Part shown: positions 1-7,953 of the stretch, in pieces
How the letters are laid out: every line of letters begins with the position of its first letter
How positions within the stretch are numbered: position 1 is the first letter of the stretch
Origin: Jejuia sp049889775
Lineage (GTDB): Bacteria; Bacteroidota; Bacteroidia; Flavobacteriales; Flavobacteriaceae
Length of the DNA: 64,000 nucleotides
Reading direction: 5' to 3'
Assembly (NCBI GenBank): GCA_049889775.1
Contig: JBMHCT010000011.1
Location: 62,001 to 126,000 of the forward strand
Position numbers and translations under genes: made by a program
Notes under the pieces: generated by a model
Database searches by the model: none
Told to the model about the DNA's origin: nothing
What the model saw: only the letters and a program-made list of their open reading frames with translations

Positions 1-503
1 ACATCATAAGAATTTACAAACGTTATCAACCCCCAAACCCCAAGTATTATTGTAATACTCATTTGAAGCACGTTACCAATAAGATTAATCCCTACAATTT
101 TATTTCTAAAACGACTAGGAAAATAAATGACTTTGGCGCCATATTCGCCTATTCTATTCGGTGTAAAAAGTGAGGCTGTTAGTGCTCCCAAACATTGATC
201 AGTAGCAGTTGTTAAACTGATTTTTTGAACGACCGAAACTAGTTTTTGCCATTTTAAAACTTCCAAAAACCAGTTTAAAATTGATAAAAAAAGAAGAAAA
301 ACGATGTTTTTTGGCACAAAAACGGCTTTTTTTGATGTAAATTGAATAAAATCAGAAAAAGGTAATTCGGTGTTATTTGTCAGTTTTTCGTAAATAAAAT
401 AAGCAGCTCCAACGACGATACTTAATTTAATAAGTACAAAAAAGAATTGTTTAGTTTTGTATGGAAGCGCAAGGTAAGGCATTGACACTTGCAAAGTAAT
501 CAT
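1..503 (-). CDS. Flippase-like membrane protein (lysylphosphatidylglycerol synthase TM family), 3' end outside the window
   Basis: An open frame runs without a stop from an ATG at 503 to the left edge, giving 167 visible residues. It has a transmembrane helix near residues 20-36, another near 75-92, and the segment SLFTPNRIGEYGAKV, which resembles the conserved core of the lysylphosphatidylglycerol synthase TM/UPF0104 family of polytopic membrane proteins. Members move or modify lipids or lipid-linked sugars; the substrate cannot be told from this fragment. A second ATG at 482 (MPYLALPYK) would give a more usual N-terminus and widen the gap to the divergent gene from 10 to 31 bases. The divergent layout suggests a shared promoter zone around 480-515. 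Confidence 0.72.
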   Translation of the reverse strand, partial: MITLQVSMPYLALPYKTKQFFFVLIKLSIVVGAAYFIYEKLTNNTELPFSDFIQFTSKKAVFVPKNIVFLLFLSILNWFLEVLKWQKLVSVVQKISLTTATDQCLGALTASLFTPNRIGEYGAKVIYFPSRFRNKIVGINLIGNVLQMSITIILGVWGLITFVNSYD

Positions 504-513
504 TAAAGTAGTT

Positions 514-1155
514 ATGAATCCAAAAACACACATAATTAAATATTTTGTTTTTGGATTTTTGGTGCTATTAGTTGCTTCAAAAAGCTTAGCGCAAAGCGAA
601 ACTAGCAAAGTAAAAGCGCAAATTGCTTTGGGTATAAATCATCCATCAGCCGATGGTTTTGTTGCTACTTTTCTAGGTAAATCACTTAATTTTCCAACTG
701 TAAATTTGGGATTTCAATATATGTTTAAACCTCGATTGGGTGCTAAGTTAGATTATGGTTTTAATCGAATATCTAACGTTATCACCTCTCCAGAGTTTAA
801 GTTGAATTACTCGCGAATCAACGTTCAGTTGGTGTATGATGCATCGCGCCTTATTAATTTTTCGTATCGTATGGGTACGTTTATTCATCTTGGTCCAGGA
901 ATGTCCTTTATAAAACCTTTGGGTAATTACGGAAATAATGATACCTCTTTTTTTAATGGGATGGGGGGTATTGAATGGCATTATGGTATGTCTGACAGTT
1001 TAACGTTGTTTTTAGACACCTCTTACATTATGGCATTTGATGAAGATTTTAATCCTATGTCTTCTGGTTTTGGAAGTTTTAATGGTAATTTGCTAACCAT
1101 AAACTTTGGTGTTTCAATTTCGCTAAGTGGTTGTTATTTTTGTGGGAATAGATGA
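514..1155 (+). CDS. Predicted outer-membrane beta-barrel protein
   Basis: The 213-residue product starts with a signal peptide (hydrophobic residues 9-24, probable cleavage after ASKSLA). The rest is an alternating hydrophobic/polar pattern with many aromatic and glycine residues (for example GFQYMFKPRLGAKLDYGF) and ends in a hydrophobic strand with a short Cys-containing tail (SGCYFCGNR). This is the look of a small 8-stranded porin-like barrel such as the OmpA/OmpW-type proteins of Flavobacteria. Its last four bases (ATGA) overlap the ruvC start, so the two are probably translated together. The specific function is unknown. Confidence 0.6.
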   Translation: MNPKTHIIKYFVFGFLVLLVASKSLAQSETSKVKAQIALGINHPSADGFVATFLGKSLNFPTVNLGFQYMFKPRLGAKLDYGFNRISNVITSPEFKLNYSRINVQLVYDASRLINFSYRMGTFIHLGPGMSFIKPLGNYGNNDTSFFNGMGGIEWHYGMSDSLTLFLDTSYIMAFDEDFNPMSSGFGSFNGNLLTINFGVSISLSGCYFCGNR

Positions 1156-1751
1156 GTAAAGAACGTATTATTTTAGGTATAGACCCTGGAACAACCATTA
1201 TGGGTTTTGGACTCATAAAAGTTGTTGGAAAAACCATGACGTTTATGCAATTGAATGAGTTGAATCTGCAGAAATATGATGACCATTACTTAAAATTAAA
1301 ACTCATTTTTGAGCGCACTATTGAATTAATTGATACGCATCACCCGGATGAAATTGCCATTGAAGCGCCTTTTTATGGTAAGAATGTACAAAGTATGCTA
1401 AAGTTAGGGCGCGCGCAAGGAGTGGCTATGGCAGCAGGTTTAAGTAGGCAAATACCCATTACAGAATATTTACCAAAAAAAATAAAAATGGCGATTACAG
1501 GTAATGGAAATGCCAGTAAAGAACAGGTTGCAAAAATGTTGCAAGGGTTGTTAGGCTTAAAAACATTACCCAAAAATTTGGATGCCACCGATGGTTTAGC
1601 AGCAGCAGTTTGTCATTTTTATAATTCAGGTAGAATTGAAGTTGGTAAAAGTTATTCTGGGTGGGCTAGTTTTGTGAAACAAAATCCACAACGTACAAGT
1701 ACAAGTCCCCAAACCCCCAAAGGGGGAATGAAAAATGCAAAAACTAAATAG
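1152..1751 (+). CDS. ruvC: Crossover junction endodeoxyribonuclease RuvC
   Basis: RuvC cuts Holliday junctions together with RuvAB during recombination and repair. The 199-residue product carries the whole catalytic set of the RNase H-like fold: Asp11 in GIDPGT, Glu71 in IAIEAPFYG, and Asp144/Asp147 in DATDGLAAAVCHFY. The core ends near residue 168. The last 25 or so residues are a low-complexity tail (SPQTPKGGM) encoded by a dispersed GC-rich palindromic repeat at 1705-1730, so the C-terminus has probably been lengthened by a repeat insertion. It starts inside the stop of the upstream barrel gene and is followed after 5 bases by a small membrane protein. Confidence 0.95.
   Translation: MSKERIILGIDPGTTIMGFGLIKVVGKTMTFMQLNELNLQKYDDHYLKLKLIFERTIELIDTHHPDEIAIEAPFYGKNVQSMLKLGRAQGVAMAAGLSRQIPITEYLPKKIKMAITGNGNASKEQVAKMLQGLLGLKTLPKNLDATDGLAAAVCHFYNSGRIEVGKSYSGWASFVKQNPQRTSTSPQTPKGGMKNAKTK
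1705..1730. repeat. Short GC-rich palindromic repeat inside the ruvC 3' end
   Basis: The stretch CCCCAAACCCCCAAAGGGGG has C5 and G5 arms around AAA and stands out from the AT-rich surroundings. It is translated as the SPQTPKGGM tail of RuvC. A related GC-rich element lies in hemW at 2014-2045 and another before the second msrA-like gene at 23621-23652. Grouping these as one REP-like family is an inference from shape and composition. Confidence 0.55.
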
Positions 1752-1756
1752 TAAAT

Positions 1757-1990
1757 TTGTATAATTTTAATTTACCTCACATAATTACTATCCTACGAAT
1801 AGGCTTCTTATTTTATTTTGGTCGAGAACTTTATATGACAAAATTTAGGACAGGAGGATACAAATTTATCTGGTTTTTTATTGTCTTTGCCTTTGGTGTA
1901 TATGAATATTCAGTTTACTTAGCTTATAAGAGACGACTAGTGGATAAAAGGAAATTTAATCCAAACTTTAGAAAGGTTGCTAATGACTGA
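1757..1990 (+). CDS. Small predicted membrane protein, unknown function
   Basis: A 77-residue frame opens with TTG five bases after the ruvC stop and overlaps the likely hemW ATG by 8 bases. It has one hydrophobic stretch near residues 10-22 and a clear transmembrane helix (FIWFFIVFAFGVYEYSVYLA), followed by a basic tail (KRRLVDKRKFNPNFRK). Tight packing between two recognised genes and the membrane-protein composition support a real gene. No ATG exists in frame before residue 27, so the TTG start is the best choice but is not proven. I do not recognise the family. Confidence 0.5.
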   Translation: MYNFNLPHIITILRIGFLFYFGRELYMTKFRTGGYKFIWFFIVFAFGVYEYSVYLAYKRRLVDKRKFNPNFRKVAND

Positions 1991-3173
1991 AAAATTCAAG
2001 AGTTCGAGTAAAAGTTCCTCCCCATCGGGGAGGTTAGGAGGGGCTTCCGTCTACATCCACATACCTTTTTGCAAGCAAGCTTGTCATTATTGCGATTTTC
2101 ATTTTTCTACGTCGTTTAAAAAGAAGGATGAACTATTGCAATGTTTAACCAAAGAATTAGAACTGCGAAAAGATGAGCTTCAAAATACAACTGTAGAAAC
2201 CATATATTTTGGAGGTGGTACACCTTCTCTTTTAACTAAAAACGAAATACAATTATTGATTGCTGACGTTTATAACAATTATAAGGTAGTTGAAAACCCC
2301 GAAATAACTTTAGAAGCCAATCCAGATGATTTGTCTATCCAACAAATAAATGATTTAGTAACCTCAAGAATAAACAGATTAAGTATAGGAGTGCAATCCT
2401 TTTTCGAGAGGGATTTAAAGTTGATGAATCGCGCGCACAATGCCGAAGAAGCAAAAGTAAGTTTGAAAACGGCAACACAATATTTTGATAATATTTCGGT
2501 AGATTTAATTTATGGCATTCCAGGTCTCTCAAATAAAGAATGGATAGAAAATATTGAAACAGCCTTAAGTTTTAATGTGCCGCATATTTCGTGTTATGCG
2601 TTGACTGTAGAGCCAAAAACTGCTTTAGCTTCTTTCATAAAAAAGGGCATTATTGAAAATGTAGAGGATGATTTGGCTCAGGAACAGTTTCAGATTTTGG
2701 TGGATAAACTTGAAGAAGCTGGTTTTGTAAATTATGAACTGTCCAACTTTGGAAAACCAAACTATTTCAGTAAAAATAATTCCGCCTACTGGCAAGGGAA
2801 GCCTTATTTGGGGATCGGGCCCTCCGCACATTCCTTCAATGGTGACCAGCGAAGTTGGAATGTGTCAAATAATACGAAGTATATTAAGAGTATTCATAAA
2901 GGTATTCTGCCTTCTGAAATAGAAACGCTAACCCAAACAGATAAGTTTAATGAATATATAATGATGGGTTTAAGAACGATTTGGGGCGTGTCATTAAAAA
3001 AGGTAGCGCAGGATTTCGGTAGTAATTACAAAAAATACCTTTTACAACAGGCAGAAGTTTTTATAAATGAACATTTGTTGTATATTGATGATGATACACT
3101 TTTAACTACTAAAAAAGGTAAGTTTTTAAGCGACGGTATTGCTTCAAATCTCTTTAAAATAAATCTGTCTTGA
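1983..3173 (+). CDS. hemW: HemW-like radical SAM heme chaperone (coproporphyrinogen III oxidase family)
   Basis: The product carries the HemW radical SAM signature YIHIPFCKQACHYCDF, with Cys30, Cys34 and Cys37 in the CX3CX2C order that binds a 4Fe-4S cluster, then the GGGTPSLL glycine motif that contacts SAM. HemW proteins bind heme and are thought to deliver it to apoproteins; the family was long annotated as oxygen-independent coproporphyrinogen oxidase. I prefer the ATG at 1983 over the in-frame TTG at 1977. The N-terminus before the core (SSSPSGRLGGAS) is encoded by a GC-rich palindromic repeat and is longer than in typical HemW, so translation could instead begin downstream. It overlaps its neighbours on both sides by a few bases. 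Confidence 0.9.
   Translation: MTEKFKSSSKSSSPSGRLGGASVYIHIPFCKQACHYCDFHFSTSFKKKDELLQCLTKELELRKDELQNTTVETIYFGGGTPSLLTKNEIQLLIADVYNNYKVVENPEITLEANPDDLSIQQINDLVTSRINRLSIGVQSFFERDLKLMNRAHNAEEAKVSLKTATQYFDNISVDLIYGIPGLSNKEWIENIETALSFNVPHISCYALTVEPKTALASFIKKGIIENVEDDLAQEQFQILVDKLEEAGFVNYELSNFGKPNYFSKNNSAYWQGKPYLGIGPSAHSFNGDQRSWNVSNNTKYIKSIHKGILPSEIETLTQTDKFNEYIMMGLRTIWGVSLKKVAQDFGSNYKKYLLQQAEVFINEHLLYIDDDTLLTTKKGKFLSDGIASNLFKINLS
2014..2045. repeat. Short palindromic repeat read through as the HemW N-terminus (SPSGRLGGA)
   Basis: The sequence CTCCCCATCGGGGAG forms a perfect stem (CTCCCC/GGGGAG) with a three-base loop and is followed by a second G-rich half, GTTAGGAGGGG. It lies in frame within the hemW coding region and gives the residues SSPSGRLGGA. 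Its GC content is far above that of the surrounding gene. It resembles the GC-rich elements at 1705-1730 and 23621-23652. Confidence 0.6.
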
Positions 3174-3919
3174 TAGCAACAATTCAATACAACTCTAGAA
3201 AATTTCAAATTGACTTGACGAAGCCTTTGGATATCTCAATTCCTATTAAGGCTTCCAAAGACACGGTTAATGCATGGTATATAGACGAGCCTAAAATTGA
3301 GCCTGAAAAGGATGGTGACTGGATAGCTACGGTAAAAGATGGGGCATGCATAAACTTTAATACTATTCAATTTAATCCGCATGCACATGGTACGCACACC
3401 GAATGTGTGGGACATATCACAGAGGAGGTATACTCCGTAAATCAAAACTTAAAACAATTCTTTTTTTTGGCTGAAGTTATTACTGTTGCTCCGGAAAGAT
3501 CTGGTGAGGATTTTATAATATCCAAAAAGCAGATTCGATTTGCTATTGGCAATAAAAAACGAGATGCTATAGTTATTAGAACGATACCAAATACGCGCGA
3601 AAAGTTCACAAGGCAATATTCCAATACTAATTGGCCATATCTAGAGAAAGAGGCAGTAGAGCTGTTGGTAAAGAAAGGAGTGAAGCACCTTTTAATTGAT
3701 TTGCCAAGTGTTGATAAGGAAAAGGACGAATTTGAATTACTTGCACACAATGCCTTTTGGAATACCTCTGGAAATTTGAGATTGGATGCCACCATTACGG
3801 AGCTAATTTATGTGTCTAACAAAATTGAAGACGGTACATATATCTTAAATTTACAAATAGCATCTTTTGAAAACGATGCGTCTCCAAGTAAACCAATTTT
3901 GTACAAAATAATTGAATAA
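3170..3919 (+). CDS. Cyclase-family protein (kynurenine formamidase-like metal-dependent hydrolase)
   Basis: The 249-residue product has the cyclase-family metal-binding signature in the form HAHGTHTECVGHI (residues 71-83), close to the usual HxGTHxDxPxH of bacterial kynurenine formamidases and related amidohydrolases. The usual second acidic residue is Glu78 here. A start at TTG 3170 overlaps the hemW stop in a TTGA arrangement; no nearby ATG gives a full domain. The substrate cannot be assigned, because no tryptophan-degradation genes lie nearby. DUF4230 follows with no gap (stop 3917-3919, ATG 3920). Confidence 0.75.
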   Translation: MIATIQYNSRKFQIDLTKPLDISIPIKASKDTVNAWYIDEPKIEPEKDGDWIATVKDGACINFNTIQFNPHAHGTHTECVGHITEEVYSVNQNLKQFFFLAEVITVAPERSGEDFIISKKQIRFAIGNKKRDAIVIRTIPNTREKFTRQYSNTNWPYLEKEAVELLVKKGVKHLLIDLPSVDKEKDEFELLAHNAFWNTSGNLRLDATITELIYVSNKIEDGTYILNLQIASFENDASPSKPILYKIIE

Positions 3920-4528
3920 ATGGAACTATTTATAGCCATAGTAATTGCAATTTTAGTCACTCTGGGTGTGGTTACCATTCTAAAATCCTTCAAGAAAAAG
4001 CAATTGGTAAATGTGCAGTCTACCATTCTTTTAAATAAGATTAAAAAGGTGTGTAAGTTTATTACTGTTGAAGGTGATTTTGCAGAGATTTATCACTATG
4101 AAGATGTGAAGCAGAAGTTTTTAAAGTTGATTTCTAGCAAAAAGAAAGCGCTGGTGGTAATTAATGCAAAAGCGCATGTGGGGTACGATTTGTCTAAAAT
4201 ACAATTAACGTCGGATACTGATAAAAAACGAATTGTTTTGGAACATTTTCCGCAACCTGAAGTGTTGTCTATTGAAACAAACCTGAATTATTACGATAAA
4301 AAAGATGGGTATTTCAATAAGTTTGAAGCCAGCGATTTAACCGATTTACATAACGAAGCCAAGGTACATATTAAAGCTAAAATTCCTGAAAGCGGCCTAA
4401 TCCAAATTGCACGACAAGAAGCTTTAGAAACTATTTTATTAATAGAAACTATTGTGGAAACAATTGGGTGGACATTGGATTATTCGGCTTTGAAAATTGA
4501 GAATCAGGACATCAAGAAACTGGAATAA
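3920..4528 (+). CDS. DUF4230 domain-containing membrane-anchored protein
   Basis: The product has an N-terminal transmembrane helix (residues 2-22, FIAIVIAILVTLGVVTIL), a basic stop-transfer segment (KSFKKK) and then a soluble domain with the features of DUF4230, a family of single-pass proteins of unknown role in Bacteroidota and Firmicutes. Length (202 residues) fits the family. It begins directly after the cyclase-family stop codon, and its own stop shares bases with the ATG of the next gene (TAATG at 4526-4530), which suggests translational coupling through the operon. Confidence 0.8.
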   Translation: MELFIAIVIAILVTLGVVTILKSFKKKQLVNVQSTILLNKIKKVCKFITVEGDFAEIYHYEDVKQKFLKLISSKKKALVVINAKAHVGYDLSKIQLTSDTDKKRIVLEHFPQPEVLSIETNLNYYDKKDGYFNKFEASDLTDLHNEAKVHIKAKIPESGLIQIARQEALETILLIETIVETIGWTLDYSALKIENQDIKKLE

Positions 4529-4913
4529 TGGTAGAAATATCTAAAGATAAAAGTAGGCTCCAGCTGAATGTTATTCATGAATTTTGACTGAAACCTATTG
4601 GGCAAAAGGACGAACATATGATGAGGTTAAGAAGACCGTTCAAAACTGTTTGTGCTTTGGACTTTACCTTGAAGAAAATCAAATAGGGTTTGCTAGAGTT
4701 GTAACAGATTATGCAGTTTTTGCTTATTTAATGGATGTTTTTGTTCTTCCAGAATACAGGGGCAAGGGGTATTCCAAACTTTTAATTGATACAATTAACA
4801 CGGACCTGGAATTAAAAGAATGTAAGGTTTGGATGTTGAAAACTGCCGATGCTCACGGGTTGTATAAACAGTTTGGATACACTGAGTTGCAACACCCTGA
4901 AAAGCTCATGTAA
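4528..4913 (+). pseudogene. GNAT-family N-acetyltransferase interrupted by a single-base frameshift
   Basis: An ATG at 4528 opens MVEISKDKSRLQLNVIHEF and then meets a TGA at 4585-4587. In the next frame the sequence goes on directly as LTETYWAKGRTYDEVKK and continues to the stop at 4913. Together the two parts make a normal-length (about 128 residues) GNAT acetyltransferase with the acetyl-CoA motif VLPEYRGKGYSKLLI. Adding one T to the TTTT run at 4582-4585 restores a single frame. The gene is either recently inactivated, expressed by frameshifting, or hit by a base-calling error. A shorter product from TTG 4584 could still hold most of the acetyl-CoA fold. The ATG overlaps the DUF4230 stop. 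Confidence 0.8.
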
Positions 4914-4931
4914 CGAATAGTTGAATAAATC

Positions 4932-5306
4932 ATGAACATAGAACAACTAAGAGCATACTGCTTGAGCAAAAAAGGAACATCTGAGAGTTTTCCGTTTGAT
5001 GAAAGCACTTTGGTATTTAAGGTATTGACTAAAATGTTTGTGCTTGCGCCGCTGAATTTATGGGACAAGGGTGAAGATACTATTACTCTTAAATCCGATC
5101 CTGAGTATACAGTTGAATTACGAGAACGCTATGAAAGTATTTTTGCTGGACCTTACGTAAGTAACAAACATTGGAACACAATTAGTATTTATAAAGGGGA
5201 ATTGCAGACGCAATTTATAAAGGAACTGATTGACCATTCTTATGAGATGGTTGTAAAGGGTATGACGAAAAAAATGCAAAAAGAACTGGAGGATATGAAG
5301 AATTAG
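4932..5306 (+). CDS. MmcQ/YjbR family protein
   Basis: The 124-residue product matches the MmcQ/YjbR family in length and pattern: an N-terminal helix MNIEQLRAYCLSKKGTSES, the FPFDESTLVFKV strand region, KMFVLAPLN, and the C-terminal YVSNKHWNTISI followed by helices. The family has a CyaY-like double-wing fold and is often labelled DNA-binding, though its role is not settled. It follows the broken acetyltransferase by 18 bases and is probably the last gene of the run starting with ruvC. Its stop codon overlaps the stop of a small convergent gene. Confidence 0.85.
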   Translation: MNIEQLRAYCLSKKGTSESFPFDESTLVFKVLTKMFVLAPLNLWDKGEDTITLKSDPEYTVELRERYESIFAGPYVSNKHWNTISIYKGELQTQFIKELIDHSYEMVVKGMTKKMQKELEDMKN

Positions 5307-5443
5307 TCGTCCTTTTGCTTTTTGAAAATACCAAGGCCCAAAGGAAACATAAATACAAGAAACAAGAACCTGCCTGTTACTAAACCGTAGATGGTAATAC
5401 AAGCCAGCACTACCATAAGGATTACTTTATAGCTGTATTTCAT
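5303..5443 (-). CDS. 46-residue predicted membrane protein
   Basis: On the minus strand an ATG at 5443 opens a 46-residue frame: a basic start (MKYSYK), a hydrophobic helix (VILMVVLACITIYGLVTG), a second hydrophobic segment (FLFLVFMFPLGLGIF) and a charged tail (KKQKDD). This two-helix hairpin ending in Lys/Asp is typical of small flavobacterial membrane proteins. It fills the space between the YjbR-like gene and the DUF4440 gene and shares its last bases with the former. I do not recognise a function. Confidence 0.5.
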   Translation of the reverse strand: MKYSYKVILMVVLACITIYGLVTGRFLFLVFMFPLGLGIFKKQKDD

Positions 5444-5459
5444 GGGGTTCTGAAAATTG

Positions 5460-5894
5460 CTAAACAGAGGTGTCTGCTATAATCTTCCACTCGCCGTTAA
5501 TCTTTTTAAAGACTAACATAAAAATACCATCAGCATTTCCAATGTCTCTTTTAATGTGGAATTCTCCTAGAACATAATAGGATTCTGGAGCAATATTATT
5601 AATGGCATTTATTTTAAAACTCAAGGTGCCTGTATATGCGGCTGTGGGGTAGTAAGTGAGGTAATTGTCTAATGTGTTGTCCCAACCGTAGGTAACGCCT
5701 TTTTTGCCATAAAACGCCAAGGAATCACTTTTCCAATAGCTTTCCATAAAGCCTTCAATATCATTTTTAGACCAAGCTATTCGCGCTTTTTTTAATACTT
5801 TATTTATGGCTTTAATATCAGCTTCTTTATTAGCTGTTTGGGCAGAAGATATAAAGGAGATCGTGAAGCAAATAAGTAAGGCTAAAGTTCTCAT
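5460..5894 (-). CDS. Secreted DUF4440/SnoaL-like (NTF2 fold) protein
   Basis: The 144-residue product has a signal peptide (MRTLALLICFTISFISSA, cleavage before Gln19) and an NTF2-like domain: helix ADIKAINKVLKKARIAWSKN, the DIEGFMESYWKSDSLAFYG segment, and the closing strands FMLVFKKINGEWKIIADTS. This pattern fits DUF4440/SnoaL-like proteins, small cone-shaped folds that bind varied ligands. No catalytic role can be assigned. It is probably periplasmic. The 46-residue membrane protein lies 16 bases downstream on the same strand and may be co-transcribed. Confidence 0.8.
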   Translation of the reverse strand: MRTLALLICFTISFISSAQTANKEADIKAINKVLKKARIAWSKNDIEGFMESYWKSDSLAFYGKKGVTYGWDNTLDNYLTYYPTAAYTGTLSFKINAINNIAPESYYVLGEFHIKRDIGNADGIFMLVFKKINGEWKIIADTSV

Positions 5895-6111
5895 CTCAAT
5901 TGGTTTTTAAAAAATTAATTTCTGTAAATGTAGTTAAAATTAGACTTAAAAAATGTTAGTTATCGATTAAATTGACACCCAAGTAATTTTAGTCCGATCT
6001 ACATTTCAGATGGTCGAAAACATAAAAATATATCGAATTAAGGTTTTATATTGCTTTCATAATCAGAAGATTAATAGCCCAAATTTATTGTTGAATTAAA
6101 GTATACTGTTT

Positions 6112-6393
6112 ATGGACTTTAGAATTACTACGTATAATAATTACTTCAAATTGAAGGGATCTTTAAATAAGAAAAACATTCATGTTTTACAATCAGAATT
6201 TAGAGATGCATTTCAAACACACTCAAAAATAACAGTTAGCATTGAAGATTTAGACCATGTAGATCGTTATGGGGTAAATGCTTTGGCTAGTTTACACAAA
6301 CAATCAATAGAGAAAAATGTTCAATTGTCCATAGTTGGTTTAGGCTGCAAGGAACTTTATGATCACTTTAGATCTGTAGACGAAGCTGCTTAA
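6112..6393 (+). CDS. STAS-domain-like protein (copy 1 of a tandem pair)
   Basis: The 93-residue product begins with the strand MDFRITTYNNYFKLKGSL and has helix QSEFRDAF, strand KITVSIEDLDHVDRYGVNAL and the end VQLSIVGLGCKELYDHF. This alternation of strands and helices, with the Asp-x-x-Gly-x-x-Ala/Leu turn, resembles anti-sigma-factor-antagonist (STAS) domains, although the usual phosphorylated Ser (DSSG) reads DRYG here. About half of its residues match the next gene, so the two are tandem duplicates. No partner anti-sigma factor or kinase lies nearby. Confidence 0.6.
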   Translation: MDFRITTYNNYFKLKGSLNKKNIHVLQSEFRDAFQTHSKITVSIEDLDHVDRYGVNALASLHKQSIEKNVQLSIVGLGCKELYDHFRSVDEAA

Positions 6394-6545
6394 GTTCAAA
6401 AATTAAACCTTTTATTGACTCTAACAGTATTTAAAGCAATACTAGTTTATATACAAAAAAAGTAAGAATTTTAATTAATTTTTATATATTTACAAACTAA
6501 TTTATCGATAAACCCCAAATTTTATCGCTCAAAACCACTTTTAAT

Positions 6546-6824
6546 ATGGAATTAAGAATTACTGTTCGTAACAATTATTACAAACTTATTGGTGCTTTAA
6601 AAGACGAAAATGTATTATTCTTTAAAGAAAGAATTGCCGAGGCACTAAAATCTTCAGAAACGCTTACTATAGATATTGATGAAGTTCAGGCTATTGATGC
6701 AAAAGGCGTAGAGGCGTTAAAAGAACTTCATAATTTAGCGCTAAATCAACAAAAAAAACTAAGCATAATTGGATTGGGATGTAAAGAATTGTATGATCAT
6801 TTCAACACATCTGAAGCCGCTTAA
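6546..6824 (+). CDS. STAS-domain-like protein (copy 2 of a tandem pair)
   Basis: The 92-residue product aligns along its full length with the preceding gene and shares the block GLGCKELYDHF at the same place and an EAA C-terminus. The STAS phosphorylation loop reads DAKGVEAL, so the usual phospho-acceptor Ser is replaced by Lys. The 152-base AT-rich gap between the copies leaves room for a separate promoter, so they may be controlled independently. A cytoplasmic protein-interaction role is likely by analogy with STAS proteins, but the partner is unknown. The gene ends directly next to the stop of the convergent DUF4407 gene. Confidence 0.6.
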   Translation: MELRITVRNNYYKLIGALKDENVLFFKERIAEALKSSETLTIDIDEVQAIDAKGVEALKELHNLALNQQKKLSIIGLGCKELYDHFNTSEAA

Positions 6825-7925
6825 TTATAAAATAGATTTCTGTTTTTTATAAAACGCATCTGCCTGTAATTGTAGCAATTCACGGGCTTTTTTGCTTTTG
6901 TACGTTAGCAGCTCTTCATCGGTTTCAATATCTCCGTATACTTTATCATTTAAAACATTTTCTGTTTTAAGGATTGCCGCTCTTTGGTGCTTGTTTTGTA
7001 GAATCACATTTTTTATGGTTTCTTCTTCATCTTGCAATTTATAATCGTAAACGCCTCGTGGTGATATCAATTTCGCAAAAATTGGTGCGGTTTCAATAGC
7101 CAAAAACAACAGAAAAATGAAAAATGATGGTAACCATGGCAATTTATCTAAGGCATTAATACGCGCCATGAGTCCGTCAAAATTTGAAATAATGGGTTGA
7201 GAATCTACCACTTGGGTTTGATATTCTGCTTTTAACGCACCAATTTGGGTTTCTGCTTCAAGAATTTTGGCTTTATTTTCTTGTTTTAGCTTTTGTAAAT
7301 CCGCAAGGGCAACGTCATGTTTTTCCCGTTTCTCCTCATATACAGGTCCCTTTCCTAAGAGTTTAGTGCCAGCAGTACCTTCGGCTTCAGAGATGTAGGT
7401 GTTATATAAATCATTTACTTCAATTTCCTTATCGGTTATTTGCTTTTCTAAAGCACCTATGTTGCTTTGAAGGGCGGCTAATTCAGGTGTAAATTGTTCT
7501 GCTATTTGGTTTTTGTTGGTCAAAGTCATAGCATTTTTTTCTTCTAGAAGGACTTGATTAATTTCCTTCTCAAAAATCTTTAACTCTAAGGGTTTTGCAA
7601 TAACAATAGCTATTATTATAGCCAAAAGTATTCTTGGAGAGGCTTGAATAAATTCATCCAAAGCACTACCAGTTTTTTTTATAGTGGATACAATATAACG
7701 GTCTAAATTGAAAATGAGAAGTCCCCAAATTAAGCCAAAAAATATGGCTGCAAATAGATTGTCAAAAACCGTATAAAGTGCATAACCCGCAGCGATAAAC
7801 GCCATAACAGCTGTGAAAAATACGGTGGCACCTATACCTGCATATTTATTTTGCTCTCCCGAGGAGCAGGTGTCAAGAATATGGGTATCTGCACCAGAAC
7901 AGACAATAAAAAAGCGCTTTAACAT
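6825..7925 (-). CDS. DUF4407 domain-containing membrane protein
   Basis: The 366-residue product fits DUF4407: the N-terminal MLKRFFIVCSGADTHIL segment, a paired hydrophobic hairpin at residues 30-72, the family-like NLDRYIVSTIKK, a third helix at 93-110 (RILLAIIIAIVIAKPLEL), a long charged coiled-coil region (about 130-245), and a fourth helix near 262-285 (PSFFIFLLFLAIETAPIF). Such proteins are common in Bacteroidota and of unknown function; the coiled coil suggests oligomerisation or partner binding on one face of the inner membrane. The gene stands alone, 98 bases downstream of the exporter gene. Confidence 0.85.
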   Translation of the reverse strand: MLKRFFIVCSGADTHILDTCSSGEQNKYAGIGATVFFTAVMAFIAAGYALYTVFDNLFAAIFFGLIWGLLIFNLDRYIVSTIKKTGSALDEFIQASPRILLAIIIAIVIAKPLELKIFEKEINQVLLEEKNAMTLTNKNQIAEQFTPELAALQSNIGALEKQITDKEIEVNDLYNTYISEAEGTAGTKLLGKGPVYEEKREKHDVALADLQKLKQENKAKILEAETQIGALKAEYQTQVVDSQPIISNFDGLMARINALDKLPWLPSFFIFLLFLAIETAPIFAKLISPRGVYDYKLQDEEETIKNVILQNKHQRAAILKTENVLNDKVYGDIETDEELLTYKSKKARELLQLQADAFYKKQKSIL

Positions 7926-7953
7926 ACTGATTGTTTTTTGATTGATTCTTCAA

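Noticed and set aside
2734..2922. 62-residue plus-strand frame inside hemW
   Set aside because: It is an out-of-frame shadow of the hemW coding sequence with no independent support.
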